Positions 15,690 to 24,272 of a stretch of DNA of 64,000 nucleotides are shown in pieces. The stretch is from Paracoccaceae bacterium (GTDB lineage: Bacteria > Pseudomonadota > Alphaproteobacteria > Rhodobacterales > Rhodobacteraceae), in NCBI GenBank assembly GCA_902534325.1, contig CACAPQ010000007.1:1-64000 (forward strand), written 5' to 3'. How positions within the stretch are numbered: the first letter of the stretch is position 1; each line of letters starts with the position of its first letter. The notes below the pieces were generated by a model. That model was not told where the DNA came from. It did not search any database and saw only the letters and a list, made by a program, of their open reading frames with translations. Both the position numbers and the translations under genes were made by a program.

Positions 15690-16400
15690 ATGATGCATGG
15701 ATATAATCATAATACCGACGATAAAGCTCAGCTTATTAATGACAATTTAGATATTGTTAAGAAAATTGCTTTTTTCTATGTTGGGCGGGTAGGCAAGGTT
15801 GTTGAGGTTGATGATCTTCTACAATTGGGCATGGTAGGTCTGATAGAAGCAGCTCATAATTATACGCCGCAGGATGACGTCTCCTTCGTTAATTACGCTC
15901 GTTTAAGGGTCAAAGGTGCTATTGTTGACTACTTAAGAAAGTCATCAAATTTGTGTCGTGGTACTATAAGACGCAAGCAGGATTACGAACGAGCTAAGAG
16001 AAAGTTGGAAAAAGAACTATTTAGGCAACCTGAAACTCATGAGATTGCCAAAGAGCTGAAAGTAGAAATAAGTGATCTGCAGTCCTGGCAGCATGATTTT
16101 GCGGCAAGTCAACACCAAAGTTTGGAAGAAGCTTCTGACGCCTATGGAGATTTTCTTTTTGCAACTGACAAGTCAGTTGAGGAAAAGATCTTTAACGGAG
16201 AACTAAAAGATATTTTAAGAACAAAGCTCGAAGACTTAAATGAGCAGCAATTAATGGTTTTACAATTATATTATGTCGAGGAGTTGAACGTTTATGAAAT
16301 TGGAGAAATATTATCTGTTTCGACGGGTCGAGTGTCCCAAATTAAATCCGCGGCAATTAAAAAACTGAAATCACTTATCGAAAGTCAAGTAAATGCATAA
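15690..16400 (+). CDS. fliA: Flagellar sigma-28 factor FliA
   Basis: The 236-residue sigma factor directs late flagellar genes. Sigma-70 region 2 is DDLLQLGMVGLIEAA and VSFVNYARLRVKGAIVDYLR. Region 3 follows with KRKLEKELFRQPETHEIAKE. Region 4 contains LNEQQLMVLQLYYVEELNVY and the helix-turn-helix EIGEILSVSTGRVSQIKSA. The length is typical of FliA (~240 aa). FlgM (8734-9039) is its antagonist. Its presence is notable because most alphaproteobacteria lack FliA and FlgM. It ends overlapping the next gene by 8 bp. Confidence 0.93.
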   Translation: MMHGYNHNTDDKAQLINDNLDIVKKIAFFYVGRVGKVVEVDDLLQLGMVGLIEAAHNYTPQDDVSFVNYARLRVKGAIVDYLRKSSNLCRGTIRRKQDYERAKRKLEKELFRQPETHEIAKELKVEISDLQSWQHDFAASQHQSLEEASDAYGDFLFATDKSVEEKIFNGELKDILRTKLEDLNEQQLMVLQLYYVEELNVYEIGEILSVSTGRVSQIKSAAIKKLKSLIESQVNA

Positions 16401-16812
16401 TGCTTCAGGTCCGGGCTCCAAGCCTGGGGGTCAGATGCAGTTAACAATCTTGAGTGCGGAAATGTTAAAATCGCAGACGGGAGCTAAACTTGATATCTCA
16501 ATTTCATGTAATATTTCTGAACTTCCTAACTATCACTGCAACTTGATTTTAACTCAGAAGAACCAAGATTTAGGGCCAATTGGCTTTTTGAAATTTAATA
16601 GTAAAAGACCCTTAGCAAGTGCAGTTATATGTTTAAAAGAAGACGATTTTGAAGATATTTCGGAACTTTTGAAAAATTCTCCGCCGAGAAGTGCTTCGAT
16701 TTTTCTTTACACAGAAACCTATAACGAAGATGCCATAATTAGTCGTTCGATGTCTGGTGAGGCTAGCACAGTTGATATCAACGATTTGAGTTGGCGCTAT
16801 CCACTGATTTAG
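16393..16812 (+). CDS. Unknown protein at the end of the flhA-fliA operon
   Basis: I do not recognise this 139-residue soluble protein. The N-terminal stretch MHNASGPGSKPGGQ looks non-structural. An in-frame ATG at 16435 preceded by GGGGG is a possible alternative start, giving MQLTILSAEMLKSQTG. The remainder is predicted mixed alpha/beta and ends with the aromatic motif DLSWRYPLI. There is no signal peptide or membrane segment. It overlaps fliA by 8 bp, which implies co-transcription, and its stop overlaps that of the convergent gene by 4 bp. A flagellar accessory role is inferred from operon position only. Confidence 0.65.
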   Translation: MHNASGPGSKPGGQMQLTILSAEMLKSQTGAKLDISISCNISELPNYHCNLILTQKNQDLGPIGFLKFNSKRPLASAVICLKEDDFEDISELLKNSPPRSASIFLYTETYNEDAIISRSMSGEASTVDINDLSWRYPLI

Positions 16813-17270
16813 CCTTTTTCTGGCTCTTCTGCCTCACTTATCTTTGCCTTTCCATCATCAACTAACTTATTTGCATTCTCTTCGGTGACTTCGAGAATAG
16901 TATCTTTAACAAGTTTTTTTCCGTTTACTGTGGTGCTTTTTAGAATAGTTACTTCAACCATTTTCTCTGGCGCTTCATCATCAAAAAGATTATCTATAGC
17001 TGTTTGGTCTTCGTCGTCTATATCATCAAACACATCAGTATTTTCGATTTCGTTGAGCGTATATATGTAGGGATCATGTAATGAAACGTAAAGTTTGTTT
17101 CTCAGAACCCAGCTTTTTGCTGATAGTAAAGCGAGCTTTTTACTATGATTTTTTTCCGACTTTAGGGAAGCGTTTATTTCATCTAATGCTTCCGTAAAAG
17201 ATTGCTCAGCATGCTGCATAAGTATCTTATTTCTATCTTTATGTAATTTAGATGTTTCTTCCTCGGCCAT
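16809..17270 (-). CDS. Unknown acidic protein with phage-like small beta domain, sigma-54 controlled
   Basis: The 153-residue protein is cytosolic and acidic. Residues 1-65 are helical (QSFTEALDEINASLKSEKNH, LALLSAKSWVLRNKLY). Residues ~75-100 are an Asp/Glu-rich linker. Residues ~104-146 (VEVTILKSTTVNGKKLVKDT, then ILEVTEENANKLVDDGKA) resemble the short beta domain found in many small phage structural-module proteins. GAGGAG lies 8 bp before the ATG. A minus-strand sigma-54 site (17302-17317) that shares bases with the flgB promoter would start transcription near 17291. Function unknown. Expression with the flagellum is strongly suggested. Confidence 0.7.
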   Translation of the reverse strand: MAEEETSKLHKDRNKILMQHAEQSFTEALDEINASLKSEKNHSKKLALLSAKSWVLRNKLYVSLHDPYIYTLNEIENTDVFDDIDDEDQTAIDNLFDDEAPEKMVEVTILKSTTVNGKKLVKDTILEVTEENANKLVDDGKAKISEAEEPEKG

Positions 17271-17289
17271 CTATCACACTCCTCTACTT

Positions 17290-17305
17290 TGGCACACTAC
17301 TTGCA
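17290..17305 (+). promoter_or_regulatory. Sigma-54 promoter for flgB-flgC-flgD
   Basis: TGGCACACTACTTGCA is an essentially perfect -24/-12 element with 12-bp spacing. The transcription start should fall near 17316, so flgB must begin downstream of that. Its -12 end overlaps the opposing site at 17302-17317. Confidence 0.88.
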
Positions 17306-17317
17306 ATATTCGAACCA
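17302..17317 (-). promoter_or_regulatory. Opposing sigma-54 promoter sharing the flgB -12 element
   Basis: On the minus strand this is TGGTTCGAATATTGCA with 12-bp spacing. Its -12 TTGCA and that of the flgB promoter are the two strands of one TTGCAA palindrome (17301-17306). It serves the 153-aa gene starting at 17270. Confidence 0.7.
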
Positions 17318-17342
17318 AATAGAAGAAAAATTGGAATTAGCT

Positions 17343-17729
17343 GTGAAGTCAATCGAAAATCAATTGAAGGTACATGCGGAGGCGCTGAATTTGCGATCTC
17401 AAAGAAATGAGATCCTTGCTTCTAACATCGCTAACTCGGCTACTCCAAATTTTAAGGCTAAAGATTTAGATTTTGAAGCTTTGTTAAACTCACGTATGGG
17501 CTTTGGTAAAGTAAATACAACCAACTCAAGGCATTTTGATATCAGCATTGGTCCTAATGAAGAGGGTGTAAAATTTCGACAGAATGTTACGCCTTCAAAG
17601 GACGGGAATACAGTTGAACTTCACGTTGAACAGTTACAATTTTCAGAAAATGTGATGCGTTATCAGACATCTCTTGAATTTTTGAACCGGAAAATAGCTG
17701 GCCTTATGTCTGCTATAAAAGGTGAATAA
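17343..17729 (+). CDS. flgB: Proximal rod protein FlgB
   Basis: This rod protein carries the flagellar rod/hook D0 motif (LRSQRNEILASNIANSATPN) and the FlgC-interacting C-terminal helix (NVMRYQTSLEFLNRKIAGL). The start is uncertain. In-frame TTG at 17289 lies inside the sigma-54 promoter and cannot be used. GTG 17343 (with GGAA 7 bp upstream) gives MKSIENQLKVHAEAL, which matches the usual FlgB N-terminal length. TTG 17331 is the alternative. The product is 128 aa, normal for FlgB. flgC starts 1 bp after the stop. Confidence 0.88.
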   Translation: MKSIENQLKVHAEALNLRSQRNEILASNIANSATPNFKAKDLDFEALLNSRMGFGKVNTTNSRHFDISIGPNEEGVKFRQNVTPSKDGNTVELHVEQLQFSENVMRYQTSLEFLNRKIAGLMSAIKGE

Positions 17730-17730
17730 A

Positions 17731-18147
17731 ATGGCTGATCTCAAAAATATTTTTGATGTTGCAGCACGTGGGATGTCTGCTCAGATGGTAAGATTGAATA
17801 CCGTTGCAAGTAACCTGGCAAATGCGCGCTCAGTAGCTTCATCAGAAGCTGAAGCCTATCGTGCAATAAAGCCTGTCTTCAGCACTTTATATGCAGATGA
17901 TCTCGAACGCAGCGGGGTTTCCTCCGTCGATGTTGTGGACATTGTTGCTGTCGATCGAGAGCCGGAGAAAGTTTATCAGCCAGGTCATCCAAAGGCAGAC
18001 GAAGATGGCTACATTTATATGGCAGCCGTAAATACAGAGGAAGAATTAGTTGAGATGCTCGAAGCATCCCGACAATACGAAAATAATGTGGAAGTTGTCA
18101 GCACACTCCGTGGACTGATGATGCGTACCATAAGCATGGGTAAATAG
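17731..18147 (+). CDS. flgC: Proximal rod protein FlgC
   Basis: The 138-residue protein shows the FlgC pattern: IFDVAARGMSAQMVRLNTVA, SNLANARS, VYQPGHPKADEDGYIYMAAV (a FlgC hallmark block) and the C-terminal EASRQYENNVEVVSTLRGLM helix. ATG 17731 has AGGTGA in front. The preceding in-frame GTG at 17722 falls inside flgB and gives no better fit. flgD follows after 8 bp. Confidence 0.94.
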   Translation: MADLKNIFDVAARGMSAQMVRLNTVASNLANARSVASSEAEAYRAIKPVFSTLYADDLERSGVSSVDVVDIVAVDREPEKVYQPGHPKADEDGYIYMAAVNTEEELVEMLEASRQYENNVEVVSTLRGLMMRTISMGK

Positions 18148-18155
18148 GAGTAATC

Positions 18156-18848
18156 ATGACTACCATCGATCCGAACAGCGCGCAGGCTGCACTTTTTGAA
18201 AAACTAGGCATAACAAGACAAGCTGGCACTCAAAAGGCCGCTAAAGACACCTTGGGACAGTCTGATTTTTTGAAGCTCATGACGACACAACTTCAAAACC
18301 AGGACCCATTTGCGCCTATGGACAATGGCGACTTTATAGCTCAAATGGCTCAGTTTTCGACTGTCACGGGCATTCAGGAAGTTAATAACTCGATTGGTCA
18401 ATTGGTTGAAGAATTTGACCAAGCAAGGATTGCAACGGCTTCGAACTTACTTGGACACTCAGTACTAGTGCCTGGAAATATTGGAAGAGCTGATGAGGAA
18501 GGGCAATTACATGGCGTTCTCGATCTTCCGGAGCAAACCTTTATGACACAGCTCACATATTATGATGCAGAGACAAATGAGAAACTATTCTCAGACGACC
18601 TCGGTCCGATGGCCGCTGGCTTGGTAGGCTTTTCTTGGGAAGAAATACCTCAAGATATTTTGGATCTTAATAAGCGGATTAAAATAGAAGCTTTAATTGA
18701 TAGTGGAAATGGTCCAGAGCAATTAAGTCCTTCAGTTTATTCTAAAGTGATATCGGCCTCTGTTGGCTCCGGTGACACTAAACAAGTGTTGGTGAATGTA
18801 GAGGATTACGGCGATATTGACGTATCTTCAGCAATCAACTTCCGATAA
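18156..18848 (+). CDS. flgD: Hook cap protein FlgD
   Basis: The 230-residue hook scaffolding protein has the N-terminal FlgD signature GQSDFLKLMTTQLQNQDPFA followed by NGDFIAQMAQFSTVTGIQEV. The C-terminal part is the tudor/FnIII-like region (ETNEKLFSDDLGPMAAGLVG). AGGAG lies 6 bp before the ATG. It caps the hook during assembly and leaves when the hook is finished. A separate sigma-54 promoter lies between it and flgE. Confidence 0.93.
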   Translation: MTTIDPNSAQAALFEKLGITRQAGTQKAAKDTLGQSDFLKLMTTQLQNQDPFAPMDNGDFIAQMAQFSTVTGIQEVNNSIGQLVEEFDQARIATASNLLGHSVLVPGNIGRADEEGQLHGVLDLPEQTFMTQLTYYDAETNEKLFSDDLGPMAAGLVGFSWEEIPQDILDLNKRIKIEALIDSGNGPEQLSPSVYSKVISASVGSGDTKQVLVNVEDYGDIDVSSAINFR

Positions 18849-18883
18849 TGAACCTAATTTCTAACCAATCAATAAAGAATTCT

Positions 18884-18899
18884 TGGCATAGTTTTTGCA
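18884..18899 (+). promoter_or_regulatory. Sigma-54 promoter for flgE-flgF
   Basis: TGGCATAGTTTTTGCA is near-consensus with 12-bp spacing. The start of transcription should be near 18910, 28 bp before the flgE ATG, which has AGGAG in its leader. Confidence 0.88.
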
Positions 18900-18937
18900 C
18901 AGATTTCTCAAATCAAAGACCGTAACAGGAGTTAAAT

Positions 18938-21900
18938 ATGTCTTTTTATACAGCATTGACCGGCTTGAAAGGCGCACAAACAGATATAGCCACAACCTCT
19001 AACAACATTGCCAATGTTGGTTCTAGCGGATTTAAGAAAAGCCGCGCTGAATTTGGTGACATTTTTGGTTCGACACCTCTGCAAACAAATACAGTGGGTG
19101 CAGGTACGGCAACGAAATCTATAAAGCAACAATTTTCTCAGGGTAATATAAGCCAGTCAACAAATACGTTGGACATGGCCGTTTCTGGTCAGGGCTTTTT
19201 CACTCTAAAAGGTGGCGGCAATGCTGGACAAACCGTATTTACCAGGAACGGTTCTTTTAATGTAAATGATGCGGGGTTTATAGTTGATAGTAATGGTCAA
19301 TTTTTACTAGGCTATCCTGTGGATAATGGTGGTGCGGTTGCCGATAAAACATTAGAAGGCGCAGTTCAATTGCAGTTGGCCGCTTCTTTTGGTGATCCTG
19401 TTGCAACGAAAAAAATCAATGCAGGTGTTAACTTGCCTTCAGATGCACCTGTAATAGCAGCAAACGTTGCATTTGATGCAAATGATGCAAAAACTTATTC
19501 TGCATCGTCATCGGTAACTATTTTTGATAATGGTGGAAACCCGAAATCGGCTACAGTTTTCTATATTAAATCGCAAAACCCAACAGATACAGATCAAACA
19601 TTTAAGTATTCTACAAAAATGTTTGTTGATGGCGTTGAAATTCTGCCTCAGTTAACACGGGCAACTGACAATAAGGGTGTGACACAGTTTATCGATAAAT
19701 TTGGACAAAAAACAACAGCTCCAACAGAAATTAATCCCGCGTATATTTTAGATGGTAAAGGTTCGCCACTTTATAAAGCAGATGATCTTGGTGAGGCCGC
19801 AAAGTCAACACCGGCAATGCTTACCGGTTTAGGCCTTGAGGCATTTTTGGGTGATGGAAAAACAGTAGAAATAGTGACGGATCCAATGCAGTTCAAACGG
19901 ACCATGGAATGGCAAGCACTAAATAATGTAGATCCACCAGTGCCTGGAACATTCTGGGGTAAAGACTTTTTACTCGTCGATGTAGACAATAGTGGCCCTG
20001 TTTCGATTAATATACCGCCCGGTACATATACTGGTACGCAGTTGGCTGATGCCGCTGAAGTGGCATTGAGAGATGCATTTGGCGATGATAAAATGGTTCA
20101 ACTTACCCCCAACGTAGATAGTACATTTTCTATTGATTTTAAGAAAGCATCTGGCGACGGTAAATCCACAGGCTTACCATCTCCTATTGTTGTAGATCTT
20201 CATGCTGACTCAATTGTCACGGCTAAGCCTGAAGACGGCATGACAATGGATACATTTCTTAGTCACGCACAGCGTTTAATTACTAAACAACTGAATGCTT
20301 ATATTCAGGATCCAGGAAACACTGACGGTGTTGACGCAGCGAAAGTGGGTAATATTGGCGCAGACGCAAGATTATTTAAGAAGACGGTTGGTGGAGCTTT
20401 TGATTTAACAGACATACCGACCAAATATGATGTAATTAAAGTTACTCACACAAACGCAGATAGTGGCGGCGCAGTTGAAAGATACCTTGGATATTCCAAC
20501 GTAGCTAATCAGCCCTTTATTAAAGCCTATGATAAATTATTTCACATACAAGGTGGAACTATTGGCGATAATGGAACGGCTAACTCTATCAGAGGGCTTG
20601 CTGTTGATGGTGACGGGTATTTGACTGTTACGATAAACGGCGTGGTAAACGGAGATATGGAAGTCCTACGTTTTCAGCAAAATGCTACTGGTGCAAACGA
20701 AGATTACATTGCAATGTTTGGCTCAAATGAGATAGCCATTAAAAATACAACAAATGACGGAAATGATACTACATATCAATTAGATTTTATTGTACCGGGT
20801 GGAGCACTTCCGGCGGGATCGCCAGGGAACCAAAGTCCTATTAATATTCTGGCAAAACCTTCCGACTTTATTGAAGCGTATTTAGAGGATACTGAGGGTT
20901 TAGTTGAAGGTGTTAGGGAAGTCTTTTACTCAAATCAAATTGTTTTAAGAGAGATTGGAGACGCTGCTAAGCGAAATACAAACGATGATGCTCCCGCTTT
21001 TACGGGTTTTACACCTACTACCGCTGGTGCTGCTACAGCTGACTATGGCCTTAATGCAGTAACTGAAACGATGAACTGGGTGGATGATCGCGATCCCATA
21101 GTAAAAATAGGTTATGATGAAACTAATCAACGGCTGACTTTTGATGGCGTTAATACGGCACTTGGCAAGGGTACTGGCGTTGGTTTTGATACCTTTACCG
21201 TGTACAGTAAAAAATTAGACGCTGGGGAAAATAGATTAGGCATTCCTGCGTTGGGAGAAAATCCTGAAATTAGCCTCAAAACTGATAATTTACTTTTGGG
21301 AGATGCATTTGTTAATGTTGGGCCAGAGGTGCGCGTGAATAACAAACGCTACGGTATGGAAGTTGAATTTGACACTGTGAACAACGTCTTCAATATAAGC
21401 AGTGGTTCGACTGGAGAAGCTTTGGCTGGTGGCTCTGTTGTTGGTGTTGATTTAGCACAAAATGCTTCTAGCGTTGCAGTAGGGCGTTATAATTTAACGA
21501 ATCTTGGCGGAATAGATCAAACTGACACAGCGGAATTTGCAACCAATAAAATAGGTAAAGGTGCAAACCAAATTATGGGTTTCCCTAGAGAAGGAATTGA
21601 GGGCTACAGGCCGCCAACAGGTCTAGTATCAAAACCTGCTGTAGTGGTGGGCCTTGAGGGTCTAATGGATATGACCCAACCTTTTACCATCACTACTTTG
21701 GCAAATGAAAATATTTTCAATGTTGTTGTTGGTGGTGTGAGTGCATCGATCGCAATTCCGGAAGGCAATTACAAGGGTGATACTCTGGCTGTCGCGCTTG
21801 AAGAGCGAATTAATTCGATGAAGAACCCAATTTCTGGACAGTCTGTGGGTGGTGTAGATGTGAAATATGACGCCGTCGCAAACAATCTTACTTTTACCAC

Positions 21901-22645
21901 TGCGACAACGGGTGAAGGAAATACCCTTGCGATTAATGGAGCCTTGAAATTTGGGCTAAAAGATATTCCGCTCGGTTTAGGTGAAACAACGATGGTCAGA
22001 CAACCTGTTCAAGCAACAGATGAGTTGGGACGTCCACTCTTTATTTCACCTGCTGGTGAGATAGTTGCTAACAATCAGGACTTCGTGGATAATATGGTAG
22101 AAAATTTCTATCCACTTTATTTGGATGAGGGTGAGCTTACATTTGATCGAGATGGTCAGATTGTCAGCCCAATAACTGATGTAAAGTACGCTGGTGGTTT
22201 GACAGAACTTACCCTGGACTTTTCGACTGCAACTCAGCTTGACCAACCGTTTTCTGCCAGAGAAGTAACTCAGGATGGTTTTTCGGCTGGTCGTCTTACC
22301 AACCTTGAAATTGATACCTATGGTAACGTCCAAGCTGGATACTCGAATGGTCAGAATGTAGTTTTAGGTAAAATAATGCTGGCTAGTTTTGCAAGTGAGA
22401 GTGGCTTGAAGCAAATCGGTAATTCGACCTTTATCGCAACAGCTGCTAGTGGTGACCCAGAGTTAGGGGAAGGCGCTGAGGATGGATTTGGGCAAATTTT
22501 GTCTGGCTCTATAGAACGGTCAAATGTTGATATTACGGAAGAGTTGGTTAATTTAATTACTTCTCAACGTAATTATCAGGCTGCTGCGAAGGCTATTGAG
22601 ACTTCGACCAGTATGACCCAAACTATTATCAACATCCGAAGTTAA
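18938..22645 (+). CDS. flgE: Flagellar hook protein FlgE, giant form
   Basis: This 1235-residue protein keeps the ends of FlgE: residues 1-~175 with the D0 motif TSNNIANVGSSGFKKSRAE, TNTLDMAVSGQGFF and FTRNGSFNVNDAG, and the last ~110 residues with NLEIDTYGNVQAGYSNGQ and LITSQRNYQAAAKAIETSTS. Ordinary FlgE is about 400-460 aa, so some 750-800 residues are inserted in the surface-exposed middle. At least two inserted segments look like the same module (VDVDNSGPVSINIPPGTYTG near residue 345, and VVVGGVSASIAIPEGNYKGD near 925), a flagellin hook-IN-like pattern. There is no frame break. AGGAG precedes the ATG. Confidence 0.93.
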   Translation: MSFYTALTGLKGAQTDIATTSNNIANVGSSGFKKSRAEFGDIFGSTPLQTNTVGAGTATKSIKQQFSQGNISQSTNTLDMAVSGQGFFTLKGGGNAGQTVFTRNGSFNVNDAGFIVDSNGQFLLGYPVDNGGAVADKTLEGAVQLQLAASFGDPVATKKINAGVNLPSDAPVIAANVAFDANDAKTYSASSSVTIFDNGGNPKSATVFYIKSQNPTDTDQTFKYSTKMFVDGVEILPQLTRATDNKGVTQFIDKFGQKTTAPTEINPAYILDGKGSPLYKADDLGEAAKSTPAMLTGLGLEAFLGDGKTVEIVTDPMQFKRTMEWQALNNVDPPVPGTFWGKDFLLVDVDNSGPVSINIPPGTYTGTQLADAAEVALRDAFGDDKMVQLTPNVDSTFSIDFKKASGDGKSTGLPSPIVVDLHADSIVTAKPEDGMTMDTFLSHAQRLITKQLNAYIQDPGNTDGVDAAKVGNIGADARLFKKTVGGAFDLTDIPTKYDVIKVTHTNADSGGAVERYLGYSNVANQPFIKAYDKLFHIQGGTIGDNGTANSIRGLAVDGDGYLTVTINGVVNGDMEVLRFQQNATGANEDYIAMFGSNEIAIKNTTNDGNDTTYQLDFIVPGGALPAGSPGNQSPINILAKPSDFIEAYLEDTEGLVEGVREVFYSNQIVLREIGDAAKRNTNDDAPAFTGFTPTTAGAATADYGLNAVTETMNWVDDRDPIVKIGYDETNQRLTFDGVNTALGKGTGVGFDTFTVYSKKLDAGENRLGIPALGENPEISLKTDNLLLGDAFVNVGPEVRVNNKRYGMEVEFDTVNNVFNISSGSTGEALAGGSVVGVDLAQNASSVAVGRYNLTNLGGIDQTDTAEFATNKIGKGANQIMGFPREGIEGYRPPTGLVSKPAVVVGLEGLMDMTQPFTITTLANENIFNVVVGGVSASIAIPEGNYKGDTLAVALEERINSMKNPISGQSVGGVDVKYDAVANNLTFTTATTGEGNTLAINGALKFGLKDIPLGLGETTMVRQPVQATDELGRPLFISPAGEIVANNQDFVDNMVENFYPLYLDEGELTFDRDGQIVSPITDVKYAGGLTELTLDFSTATQLDQPFSAREVTQDGFSAGRLTNLEIDTYGNVQAGYSNGQNVVLGKIMLASFASESGLKQIGNSTFIATAASGDPELGEGAEDGFGQILSGSIERSNVDITEELVNLITSQRNYQAAAKAIETSTSMTQTIINIRS

Positions 22646-22665
22646 TTTTTACGTCGGCTTAAGTT

Positions 22666-23421
22666 ATGGATAGGCTTGCTCAAACAGCATTAAGTGCCAT
22701 CAGGCAAATGCAGGATAATAAGTTTGATCTTGCCAATAACTTAGCCAACGTAAATGTTCCCGGGTTCAGGAAAGACTTGCCCAACGAGGGAAATGCTGGA
22801 TTTCTAAAAGAATTAGATAAGGTTTCAGCTAAAGTTCTACCTTTGGAATCTGATCGCCGATTATTTTCGAATGAGTCTGGAAGTTTGCAAAATACTGGAT
22901 TGGAAACCGATGTAGCGGTTTTGAATGAAGGATTTTTCTATATCCAGCCGGAAAATGGTCAGGTCGCTCTTTCAAGGCGTGGTGATTTGGGTGTTAACGG
23001 GCAAAATCAATTGGTAAACGGGGTAGGAGACCTAGTTTTATCAGATGGATTAGAACCCATTCTTCTTCCCAATTTTACGTCAATGAGTATAACAGACATT
23101 GGCGAAGTATTAGTCCAGCAGCCAGGCCTTCCGGATGGTGAGCTAACAAGTGTTGGTTTTATTGGATCAACCACAAGTCAACTCGAGCAGCTCATAAAAA
23201 GCCTAGATGGAAATATACGAAAAATAGATGGCACGGTTCCAGATCCAGACCAAACTGCGAAGTTCGGTCAAGGGTATTTAGAGTCTTCAAATGTTAATGC
23301 AATTGAGGAACTTATTCGTAACATTGACATGCAACGTCAATTCGAAATCAATGTTAAATTGATTAAAAAGGCTAGTGACTTAGATAGCGCGGGTGCAAAA
23401 TTATTGGACTTACCGGTCTAG
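22666..23421 (+). CDS. flgF: Proximal rod protein FlgF
   Basis: The 251-residue rod protein carries the D0 motif KFDLANNLANVNVPGFRKDL, VAVLNEGFFYIQPENGQVA, an ALSRRGDLGVN block and the C-terminal SSNVNAIEELIRNIDMQRQF helix. Size is normal for FlgF. It follows flgE by 20 bp and presumably shares its promoter. No clear ribosome-binding site is visible before the ATG. Confidence 0.92.
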   Translation: MDRLAQTALSAIRQMQDNKFDLANNLANVNVPGFRKDLPNEGNAGFLKELDKVSAKVLPLESDRRLFSNESGSLQNTGLETDVAVLNEGFFYIQPENGQVALSRRGDLGVNGQNQLVNGVGDLVLSDGLEPILLPNFTSMSITDIGEVLVQQPGLPDGELTSVGFIGSTTSQLEQLIKSLDGNIRKIDGTVPDPDQTAKFGQGYLESSNVNAIEELIRNIDMQRQFEINVKLIKKASDLDSAGAKLLDLPV

Positions 23422-23430
23422 TGAAAAATT

Positions 23431-23446
23431 TGGCATAGTCTTTGCT
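23431..23446 (+). promoter_or_regulatory. Sigma-54 promoter for flgG-flgH-flgI-flgJ-flgK-flgL
   Basis: TGGCATAGTCTTTGCT differs at only two positions from the flgE promoter and keeps 12-bp spacing. It lies 31 bp before flgG, with the expected start near 23457 leaving about 20 bp of leader. Confidence 0.88.
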
Positions 23447-23476
23447 CTTTAATTAAAAATCAAGAAGGGCAAAAAA

Positions 23477-24265
23477 ATGTCAACATCAGCAATGCACGTA
23501 GCCAAAACTGGTCTAAATGCTCAACAATATAAGATGCAAGTTATTGCTAATAACCTGGCAAACGTAAACACAACAGGGTTCAAGCGCGACAGAGCAAACT
23601 TTGAATCTCTTTTTTATCAAATAGTCAAAACAGCTGGAGCGCAAACTGCTGATGACACGGCACTTACCTCACCGCTGGCCGTTGGCACTGGTGTAAAAGT
23701 TGTAAGTACTCAAAAGTTATTCACGCAGGGTGGCCTTGTAAGTACGGACAACTCTTTGGACTTGGCGATTGATGGGCAAGGGTTTTTTCAAGCACTACTT
23801 CCAGATGGAAGAGTAGGATACACAAGATCAGGTATTTTATCTCGAAATGCTGAGGGCGTTCTAACGACAACAAGTGGATATGTTGTTCAGCCTCAAATTC
23901 AGCTGCCGGCTGATGCTACTAGTATAAATATATCTACCACTGGTATAGTAAGTGTAACAGAACCAGGAAATGATATAGCTCAAGAAGTTGGTCAAATCAC
24001 TATTGCAAACTTTAGTAATCCACGCGGTTTAACTCCTATTGGTGAAAACTTTTTTGTGCCCTCCGCTGAAAGTGGTGTCGCTCAAGAAGGTGCTCCGTTG
24101 GATGGTGGTTTTGGTAAAGTACTTCAAGGATATGTAGAGAGCTCAAATGTAAACGTGGTACAACAGTTGGTTGATATGATTGAGACCCAGCGTGCTTATG
24201 AGGTTAGCTCCAAATCAATAACTGCCGTAGATGAAATGATGCAATTCATTTCCCGAAATTTATAG
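23477..24265 (+). CDS. flgG: Distal rod protein FlgG
   Basis: The 262-residue protein has the typical FlgG length and blocks: HVAKTGLNAQQYKMQVIANN, LANVNTTGFKRDRANFESLF, FTQGGLVSTDNSLDLAIDGQ (the FlgG-specific segment), GYTRSGILSRNAEGVL and the C-terminal VEMIETQRAYE-like QQLVDMIETQRAYEVSSKSI. It begins a gene run flgG-H-I-J-K-L with gaps of 14 bp or less. Confidence 0.95.
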   Translation: MSTSAMHVAKTGLNAQQYKMQVIANNLANVNTTGFKRDRANFESLFYQIVKTAGAQTADDTALTSPLAVGTGVKVVSTQKLFTQGGLVSTDNSLDLAIDGQGFFQALLPDGRVGYTRSGILSRNAEGVLTTTSGYVVQPQIQLPADATSINISTTGIVSVTEPGNDIAQEVGQITIANFSNPRGLTPIGENFFVPSAESGVAQEGAPLDGGFGKVLQGYVESSNVNVVQQLVDMIETQRAYEVSSKSITAVDEMMQFISRNL

Positions 24266-24272
24266 GTGAATT

